Assembly: GCF_037203605.1 (NCBI RefSeq)
Contig: NZ_JBBDHC010000008.1
Location: 91,153-155,152, forward strand
From: Denitratimonas tolerans
GTDB lineage: Bacteria > Pseudomonadota > Gammaproteobacteria > Xanthomonadales > Xanthomonadaceae
Length of the DNA: 64,000 nt
Reading direction: 5' to 3'
A model generated the notes under the pieces. The model had not been told where the DNA came from and did not search any database. It saw only the letters and a list, made by a program, of their open reading frames with translations. The position numbers were made by a program, and so were the translations under genes. Position 1 is the first letter of the stretch, and every line of letters starts with the position of its first letter. This document shows positions 35,125 through 41,645 of the stretch, one piece after another.

Positions 35125-35628
35125 TCAGGCCAGCAGTTCGGCCAGACCGTCCAGCGCGGCCGCCACGGTCTGGCGTCGTACCGCCTCCCGGTCGCCATCG
35201 AAATGGAAGCGCCGGGCGCGCGGATAGCCACCGCGCCGCTTCCAGGCGATCCAGACCGTGCCGACCGGTTTCCCGGGCGTGCCGCCGCCCGGCCCGGCAA
35301 TGCCGGTCACCGCCACCGCGAGCGTCGCACCGGAATGGATCAGCGCGCCGGACACCATTTCCAGCGCGGTTTCCTCGCTCACCGCGCCGTGGCGCATCAG
35401 CGTCTCCGGCCGCACCCCCAAAAGCCCCTGCTTGGCCTCGTAGCTGTAGGCCACCATGCCCGCCTCGAACCACTCGGAGCTGCCGGCCACGTCGGTCAGG
35501 ATCTTGGCGATCCAGCCACCGCTGCAGCTTTCCGCCGTCACCATGGACTGGCGCGCCACCAGCGCCGCTGCGCCCAGCGCGCGCGCCTGCGCCAGCAGAT
35601 CGGCATCGGAAGGAATCGTCGTGCTCAT
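35125..35628 (-). CDS. pncC: CinA C-terminal domain protein, nicotinamide-nucleotide amidase
   Basis: Deamidates nicotinamide mononucleotide to nicotinate mononucleotide in NAD recycling. The protein has 167 residues (E. coli PncC 165). The conserved TAESCSGGWIAKILTDVAGSS and VAVTGIAGPGGGTPGKPVGTV hold the active-site Ser/Lys area and glycine loop. It is the stand-alone form without the N-terminal COG1058 domain of full CinA. It begins 43 bp after the aldehyde dehydrogenase gene on the same strand. Confidence 0.92.
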   Translation of the reverse strand: MSTTIPSDADLLAQARALGAAALVARQSMVTAESCSGGWIAKILTDVAGSSEWFEAGMVAYSYEAKQGLLGVRPETLMRHGAVSEETALEMVSGALIHSGATLAVAVTGIAGPGGGTPGKPVGTVWIAWKRRGGYPRARRFHFDGDREAVRRQTVAAALDGLAELLA

Positions 35629-35671
35629 CGGCGCAGGGTAGTGACGGCCGCCGGGAAACGCCACGGCGCGC

Positions 35672-37159
35672 TCACGCGCTCCCGCCGACATCCAGACACA
35701 GGTATTTGATCTGGGTGTAATCATCGAGGCCGTACTTCGAGCCCTCGCGCCCCATGCCCGACTGCTTGATGCCGCCGAACGGTGCCACGGCGGTGGAAAT
35801 CAGGCCGGTGTTGACGCCGACGATGCCGCATTCCAGCGCCTCCGCCACGCGGAAGGCCCGCGCCAGGTCGCGGGTGTAGAAGTAGCCTGCCAGACCGGCC
35901 TGATCGTCGTTGGCCAACGCGATGGCCTCGCGCTCGTCGCGGAACCGGAACAGCGGTGCCACCGGTCCGAAGGTTTCCTCGTGCGCGATGCGCATGGCCG
36001 GCGTCACGTCGAGCAGGACGGTCGGCTGGTAGAAGGTTCCGCCCAGGGCGTGGCGCGCGCCGCCGAGCGCCAGGCGCGCGCCGCGCGCGAGCGCATCGGC
36101 GACGTGCGCCTCCACCTTGGCGAGCGCGGCAGCGCTGATCAGCGGTCCCTGATCCGTCGGCCCGGCCAGCCCGTCGCCCACGCGCAGCGCGCGCACGGCG
36201 TCGACCAGCTTCAGGGCGAAGGACTCGTACACCGACTCGTGCACGAAAATCCGGTTGGCGCAGACGCAGGTCTGGCCCGAGTTGCGGTACTTGCTGGCGA
36301 TCGCCCCTGCCACGGCGGCATCCAGATCGGCGTCCTCGAACACGATGAAGGGCGCGTTGCCGCCCAGCTCCAGCGAAACCCGCTTGAGGCCGTCCGCGCA
36401 CTGCGCCATCAGCCGCCGGCCGACCGCGGTCGATCCGGTGAAGCTCAGCTTGCGCACCGCCGGATGGGTCGTCAGCTCGATGCCGATGGCGGCGGCATCG
36501 CGGCCGGTGACGATGTTGAGAACGCCCGGCGGCAGGCCGGCGCGCTCGGCCAGCACGCCGAGGGCGAGCGCCGAGAACGGCGTCTCCAGCGCCGGCTTGC
36601 AGACCACCGTGCAGCCGGCGGCCAGCGCCGGACCGAGCTTGCGCGCAAGCATCGCGGAAGGAAAGTTCCACGGCGTGATCGCCGCCACCACGCCAACGGG
36701 CTGACGCAGCACCAGCAGGCGCTTGCCCGCCGCGTGGCCGGGAATGACATCCCCGTAGAGACGGCGCGCCTCCTCGCCGAACCACTCGATGAAGCTCGCC
36801 GCATAGGCCACCTCGCCGCGCGCCTCCGCCAGCGGCTTGCCCTGCTCGGCGGTCATCAGCACGGCAAGGTCGTCCTGATGCGCCATCATCAGATCGAACA
36901 ATCGCCGCAGCACCTGCGCGCGCTCGCCGGCGGTGCGCGCCGCCCAGGCCGGAAACGCGGCCTGCGCGGCCTCGATCGCGCGGCGCGTTTCGGCCGCGCC
37001 CATGTCCGGCACCGTCGCCAGCAGCGCCCCCGTGGCCGGATTGCGCACTTCGCAGGCCTGGTCGCCGTCGGCCTGAATCCAGCGTCCGCCGACCAGTGCG
37101 CGCTGGCGCAGCAGGTCGGGATCGCGCAGCGGCAGGGATGACGCGGGCACGACGTTCAT
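35672..37159 (-). CDS. gabD: Succinate-semialdehyde dehydrogenase (NADP+)
   Basis: Oxidises succinate semialdehyde to succinate, the last step of GABA breakdown. The 495-residue protein (E. coli GabD 482) shows TPWNFPSAMLARKLGPALAA, the NAD(P) loop FTGSTAVGRRL, catalytic Glu in LELGGNAPFIVF and catalytic Cys in SGQTCVCANR (the GabD-type CxC). PFGGIKQSGMGREGSKYG at the C-terminus is specific to this subgroup. No gabT or regulator is adjacent, so it could also act on a related semialdehyde. Confidence 0.9.
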   Translation of the reverse strand: MNVVPASSLPLRDPDLLRQRALVGGRWIQADGDQACEVRNPATGALLATVPDMGAAETRRAIEAAQAAFPAWAARTAGERAQVLRRLFDLMMAHQDDLAVLMTAEQGKPLAEARGEVAYAASFIEWFGEEARRLYGDVIPGHAAGKRLLVLRQPVGVVAAITPWNFPSAMLARKLGPALAAGCTVVCKPALETPFSALALGVLAERAGLPPGVLNIVTGRDAAAIGIELTTHPAVRKLSFTGSTAVGRRLMAQCADGLKRVSLELGGNAPFIVFEDADLDAAVAGAIASKYRNSGQTCVCANRIFVHESVYESFALKLVDAVRALRVGDGLAGPTDQGPLISAAALAKVEAHVADALARGARLALGGARHALGGTFYQPTVLLDVTPAMRIAHEETFGPVAPLFRFRDEREAIALANDDQAGLAGYFYTRDLARAFRVAEALECGIVGVNTGLISTAVAPFGGIKQSGMGREGSKYGLDDYTQIKYLCLDVGGSA

Positions 37160-37285
37160 GGATTGCTCCTGGCCGACAGCGCGGCAAACTTTGCCATCTC
37201 CCTACGGTAGCACCGTCGCCGCGCGGCGGATGGACAGCGCCCTCCCCCCGTGTCAGGGTCACGCCCACCGCCTGCGCCAGATGCC

Positions 37286-38122
37286 ATGCCCGAAGGCCCC
37301 GAAATCCGCCGCGCCGCCGATCGCCTGGCCGCCGCCGTCGCGGGCCAGGAACTGCGCCGCGCGGAGTTCGCCTTCCCGCAGCTCAAGCGCTTCGAGCGCG
37401 AGCTGCCGGGTGGTCGCATCGCCTCCATCACGCCGCGCGGCAAAGCCCTGCTGACCGCGTTCGATTCGGGCTGGACGCTCTACACCCACAACCAGCTCTA
37501 CGGCGTATGGAAGGTGGCGGCACCCGGCGAGCGCCCCGATACCGCGCGCAGCCTGCGGGTGGCGCTGGAAACCGCGCGCGCCGCGATCCTGCTCTACTCG
37601 GCCTCGGACATCGAAATGTGGCGCAGCGACGAGGTCGAAGCGCACCCTTTTTTGCAGAGCCTGGGGCCGGACGTGCTCGATCCCGCGCTCACCGTCGCCG
37701 AAGTGGCGACGCGCCTGGACTCCCCCGCGTTCCGCCGCCGCGCCTTGGGCGGGCTGCTGCTCGACCAGAGCTTCCTTGCCGGGCTGGGCAACTACCTGCG
37801 CGCCGAGGTGCTGTGGGAAGCGGGCCTGCATCCCGCCGTGCGCCCCGGCGATCTGCTCCCCGCGCGGCGTGAGCGGCTGGCGCAGGCGCTGCTCTCGATT
37901 CCGCGCCTGAGCTATTCCACCCGCGGCATCGAGCTCGCGCCCGGGATGCGGCCAGACCTCGTCGCGCACGAGGGCGAACGCTTCCGCTTCCATGCATTCA
38001 AGCGCGAGGGCCAGCCCTGCGCGCGCTGCGGCATGCCGATCCGGCGCGGCAGCGCCCATTCCCGCCCGATGTTCCTGTGCCCGAACTGCCAGCCCGCGCC
38101 GGCAAGCGGCGGAGGCGCATGA
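37286..38122 (+). CDS. nei: Endonuclease VIII (DNA glycosylase/AP lyase)
   Basis: Removes oxidised pyrimidines from DNA. From the ATG giving MPEGPEIRRAAD it has 278 residues (E. coli 263). Pro2-Glu3 form the catalytic N-terminus after Met removal, and the PEGPEI form points to Nei over Fpg (PELPEV). YTHNQLYG and GNYLRAEVLWEAGLHP (helix-two-turns-helix) follow. The C-terminal zinc finger CARCGMPI...FLCPNCQ is intact. An ATG 5 nt earlier is out of frame. The gene is divergent from gabD. Confidence 0.93.
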   Translation: MPEGPEIRRAADRLAAAVAGQELRRAEFAFPQLKRFERELPGGRIASITPRGKALLTAFDSGWTLYTHNQLYGVWKVAAPGERPDTARSLRVALETARAAILLYSASDIEMWRSDEVEAHPFLQSLGPDVLDPALTVAEVATRLDSPAFRRRALGGLLLDQSFLAGLGNYLRAEVLWEAGLHPAVRPGDLLPARRERLAQALLSIPRLSYSTRGIELAPGMRPDLVAHEGERFRFHAFKREGQPCARCGMPIRRGSAHSRPMFLCPNCQPAPASGGGA

Positions 38123-38431
38123 CCGGGCGCACCGGCAACAGCCTCAGCCAACCGGATCCACCACCAACCTGACGGCGGAGGACAATGCATTGCGAACAGC
38201 TTTGGTGGTAGCGTGCATGAGGGCACTTTCCGCGCTCCCGTCTACTGATGGCGAACATCTCCAGTCCGGCCCATCGAAGCCTGGCGGGACGCAAGAAGTG
38301 CATTCGACCCTTCAACCCGACGCAGCTTCACGGCGCGGCGTGATTGATCATGCTGGCGGCAGCCAAACCATATCCATGATCGCAAAACATCCCCTCATCA
38401 GAACCGTCATCACTCACCGAAGGCAGAAACG
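38123..38431. other. Intergenic region between nei and the low-GC secreted protein gene
   Basis: 309 bp with no convincing gene, RNA or strong hairpin. Base composition drops towards the downstream gene, which suggests that the edge of a transferred segment lies here. Short in-frame stretches exist but show no codon bias. Confidence 0.5.
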
Positions 38432-39607
38432 ATGAATCCATGTTTTCAGAACAGCATGCGGACCCGGTTTGCACGAAAATACCGGCTGGCAGCGCTCGCA
38501 TTGATTCTGGCGTTCTCGGGAAACCCCCTTGCAAATGCACGGCAGTACGCCAGCGCCATAATCTCGGAATCGCATGCAACATCCTCATCGCACAGCATCG
38601 ATTCCGACCCATCGACGTTTTCAGAGCTGGAGGCCGGAACGGGCATCATCATCGGCATCGGGAGCTACTCCGCTCATATCGAAATGAAATTCCCGGAGCC
38701 AGTTCCGGCAAACCAGACATCCTATGTCCGCATTGAAGCGCAAGACAATATCCTGCCGAGCCTGATGGGCGGGGAACTCGGCAATATTCTGGCAGGCATC
38801 AACGGGGTATCACTGACTGGAAACCAGGAATTTTCGGTGGAGGCGAAAAACGGGGCCGCCGTGGTGCTTTCGGGCAATTCCACCAACCCGATATCATTTT
38901 CAGGCGAGCGACTCAAGGTGGTCGTCGACGCCAACAACCACACGTATTTGGCCATTACACCAAACCAGTCCTACCAGAGCATCAGGATTTCGAATTTCGT
39001 GGGGAATCTGGTTGGCCTGGGAGTCACAAAGCGCTTGAAGGTGTGGGACCCCTATTATGTGGAACAAGGAAGCAGTGCCACTCCGCAATTCACTTCGTAT
39101 GACTCTTCCGGAATCACCCTTGAACTGCTGGAAATGGGCGGCGGGGCGCACAATCTGGAAAGAGCGATCGATGGCAACCAGGATTCATACTCCACCCTGT
39201 CTCTGGGCGTCGTCGACACGGCTTCCAGCATCACGCAACGCGCTTATCTTGAAGGACTTTCCCAACCCGATGATGTGTTTGCCGTTCGCCTCTGGATCGA
39301 TCCCGAGGTCATGCAGGTAACATTGGGGCAAGGCATTCGCATCCGCACCCAGAATGGCGCGAATGCCGTGACGAATGAGGTTTTACAGAGCCTCCTGACG
39401 CCGGCGGATATCGCAGCCATAATGAATGGCCAGCCGTTTACCGTGTATATCACGCCAAGTGCTCCTGTGGACAGGTTTGTCGTGACATTGAATGGCTTGC
39501 TCGGCGTGACGGCAAGCCAGGGCCTGGACATCCATGAGGTGTTTTCAATCCGGATTTTTGGCGATGATTACGAAGATGCCGGCAAGTCGACGCCCGGATA
39601 TCCATGA
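38432..39607 (+). CDS. Secreted protein with two related beta-rich domains
   Basis: The 391-residue protein has a signal peptide (YRLAALALILAFSGNPLANA). Two similar halves follow, each opening with a DxDxxSxSxL-like line: HSIDSDPSTFSELEAGTG (near residue 55) and AIDGNQDSYSTLSLGVVD (near residue 245). Each half continues into alternating hydrophobic strands and ends with a VYITPSAPVDRFVVTL-type line. From memory, similar DGDxxSYSxL repeats occur in surface proteins of Bacteroidota. The gene is visibly poorer in GC and uses rarer codons than its neighbours, so it may have been acquired. The ribosome site is weak. Function is unknown. Confidence 0.75.
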   Translation: MNPCFQNSMRTRFARKYRLAALALILAFSGNPLANARQYASAIISESHATSSSHSIDSDPSTFSELEAGTGIIIGIGSYSAHIEMKFPEPVPANQTSYVRIEAQDNILPSLMGGELGNILAGINGVSLTGNQEFSVEAKNGAAVVLSGNSTNPISFSGERLKVVVDANNHTYLAITPNQSYQSIRISNFVGNLVGLGVTKRLKVWDPYYVEQGSSATPQFTSYDSSGITLELLEMGGGAHNLERAIDGNQDSYSTLSLGVVDTASSITQRAYLEGLSQPDDVFAVRLWIDPEVMQVTLGQGIRIRTQNGANAVTNEVLQSLLTPADIAAIMNGQPFTVYITPSAPVDRFVVTLNGLLGVTASQGLDIHEVFSIRIFGDDYEDAGKSTPGYP

Positions 39608-40018
39608 TGCGCCCAGGCCGTCCGGCATCATCACTGCCGGCGCGCAACCGACGGGCAGCGTGGAGCCTGGGCCGAATCCAGTGGATCCGATCAGCCATGC
39701 CGCGAATAATGTCCCGATCCGCCCGATGAAAACGCCGAAAAATCGAGGACTTGCAATCAGACTCGCAAGAATCCGGTCAAACATCAACCAGCGGCGCGAG
39801 CCCGGCCTTCAAGGGCGACGTGCGATCATGATCGGATGTTTCCGCAGCCTGCCGTTGATCCTGGAGGAACCTTCGATTTCCATGATTCAATTTCATCGTC
39901 TACGCCAGGGAACCACGAAAAACCGACGTCATTCCGGCCCTCGCCGGAATGACGCGAATCGGGAAGTTTTTCGAAGCTCCCGGTAGTCCGACCGTCCACC
40001 CGCCAGAGGAAGCCCGCC
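39608..40018. other. Non-coding region between the secreted-protein gene and katA
   Basis: 411 bp. Frames on both strands stay open for 80-150 codons, but none shows family similarity, a ribosome site or neighbour-like codon use. The only clear element is an inverted repeat near the 3' end, described separately. katA regulatory signals presumably lie in the last 60 bp; AGAGGAAG just before its ATG is the ribosome site. Confidence 0.5.
39927..39954. repeat. Palindromic CGTCATTCCGGC element
   Basis: CGTCATTCCGGC-CCTC-GCCGGAATGACG, a perfect 12-bp inverted repeat 65 bp before katA. It belongs to the dispersed (G)TCATTCC-stem-GGAATGAC family also seen at 43,231-43,256 and 51,740-51,762. It could terminate incoming transcripts but has no T-tract. 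Confidence 0.75.
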
Positions 40019-41503
40019 ATGAGCAAGCCCAGCGACAGCGACAAAAAGTGCCCCGTCACCTACCTGACGACCCAGTTCGGTGCCCCCGTGCCGGACAACC
40101 AGAACAGCCTCACCGCCGGCCCGCGCGGGCCGCTGCTGGCGCAGGATGTCTGGCTGCACGAAAAGCTCGCCAATTTCGTGCGCGAAGTGATCCCGGAGCG
40201 GCGCATGCACGCCAAGGGCTCGGGCGCCTTCGGCACCTTCACCGTCACCCGCGACATCACCCGCTACACCCGCGCCGCGATCTTCTCGAAAGTCGGCAAG
40301 AAGACCGAGATGTTCGCCCGCTTCACCACCGTGGCCGGCGAGCGCGGCGCGGCCGATGCCGAGCGCGACATCCGCGGCTTCGCGCTGAAGTTCTACACCG
40401 AGGAAGGCAACTGGGACCTGGTCGGCAACAACACGCCGGTATTCTTCATCCGCGATCCGCGCAAGTTCCCCGACCTCAACAAGGCGGTCAAGCGCGACCC
40501 GCGCACCAACCTGCGCAGCGCCACCAACAACTGGGACTGGTGGACGCTGCTGCCCGAGGCGCTGCACCAGATCACCATCGTGATGAGCGACCGCGGCATT
40601 CCGGCCAGCTATCGCCACATGCACGGCTTCGGCTCGCACACCTACAGCTTCTGGAACGAAGCCGGCGAGCGCTACTGGGTGAAGTTCCACTTCCGCACCC
40701 GGCAGGGCATCAAGAACCTGACCGACGCCGAAGCGGGCGAAATCATCGGCAACGACCGCGAAAGCCACCAGCGCGACCTGTTCGACGCGATCGAGCGCGG
40801 CGACTTCCCGAAGTGGACACTGTACGTGCAGGTCATGCCGGAAGCCGAGGCCGAGCGGGTGCCCTATCACCCCTTCGACCTGACCAAGGTCTGGCCGCAC
40901 GGCGACTATCCGCTGATCGAGGTGGGCGAGTTCGAGCTCAACCGCAATCCGGAAAACTTCTTCGCCGACGTGGAGCAGAGCGCGTTCGCGCCGAGCAATC
41001 TGGTGCCGGGCATCGGCGTCTCGCCCGACAAGATGCTGCAGGCGCGCCTGTTCAACTACGCCGACGCGCAGCGCTACCGTCTGGGCGTGAACTACCACCA
41101 GATTCCGGTCAACGCCGCGCGCTGCCCGGTCCACAGCAACCACCGCGACGGTGCCGGGCGCATGGACGGCAACTACGGTGGCCTGCCCCACTACGAGCCC
41201 AACAGCTTTCGGCAGTGGCAGGAGCAGCCGCAGTTCCGCGAACCACCGCTGCAGATCACCGGCGACGCCGACTGGTGGAATTTCCGCGACAACGACGACA
41301 ACTACTACAAGCAGCCCGGCGACCTGTTCCGGCTGATGAGCCCGGCGCAGCAGCAGGTGTTGTTCGACAACACCGCGCGCAACATGGGCGACGCGCCGGA
41401 CTTCATCAAGCGCCGCCACATCGAGAACTGCGCCAAGGCCGATCCGGCCTACGGCGCGGGCGTCGAAGCCGCGCTGCGCAAGCTCGGCGCATTCTCCGGG
41501 TAG
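40019..41503 (+). CDS. katA: Catalase (small-subunit, clade 3 type)
   Basis: Heme enzyme splitting hydrogen peroxide to water and oxygen. The protein has 494 residues with no signal peptide. The distal His is H64 in RRMHAKGSGAFGTF, the distal Asn lies in DLVGNNTPVFFIRDP (residue ~137), and the proximal heme ligand is Y347 in RLFNYADAQRYRLG. The N-terminus (TTQFGAPVPDNQNSLTAGPRGP) and the absence of the C-terminal flavodoxin-like domain place it with small-subunit NADPH-binding catalases. A 13-bp hairpin terminator follows it. Confidence 0.95.
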   Translation: MSKPSDSDKKCPVTYLTTQFGAPVPDNQNSLTAGPRGPLLAQDVWLHEKLANFVREVIPERRMHAKGSGAFGTFTVTRDITRYTRAAIFSKVGKKTEMFARFTTVAGERGAADAERDIRGFALKFYTEEGNWDLVGNNTPVFFIRDPRKFPDLNKAVKRDPRTNLRSATNNWDWWTLLPEALHQITIVMSDRGIPASYRHMHGFGSHTYSFWNEAGERYWVKFHFRTRQGIKNLTDAEAGEIIGNDRESHQRDLFDAIERGDFPKWTLYVQVMPEAEAERVPYHPFDLTKVWPHGDYPLIEVGEFELNRNPENFFADVEQSAFAPSNLVPGIGVSPDKMLQARLFNYADAQRYRLGVNYHQIPVNAARCPVHSNHRDGAGRMDGNYGGLPHYEPNSFRQWQEQPQFREPPLQITGDADWWNFRDNDDNYYKQPGDLFRLMSPAQQQVLFDNTARNMGDAPDFIKRRHIENCAKADPAYGAGVEAALRKLGAFSG

Positions 41504-41530
41504 GAAACCCCGGAACGCGTCGATCTTTGC

Positions 41531-41560
41531 CCGCCACTCCCGCTTTCGCGGGAGTGGCGG
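41531..41560 (+). terminator. Hairpin terminator after katA
   Basis: A perfect 13-bp stem (CCGCCACTCCCGC / GCGGGAGTGGCGG) with a TTTC loop, 27 bp past the katA stop. No T-run follows (CCTTGTCC), so it may also be a member of the dispersed palindromic repeat family. Confidence 0.5.
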
Positions 41561-41645
41561 CCTTGTCCGGAGATTCCCGAAGCGCTGCGCCGCTCCGGCA
41601 CGCCGCTACAATCCGGGTTGATCCGCCAACCCGGAACGCCGCATC

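Noticed and set aside
39534..39986. Open frames on both strands in the gap before katA
   Set aside because: No ribosome site, family similarity or neighbour-like codon use; one overlaps the end of the secreted-protein gene.
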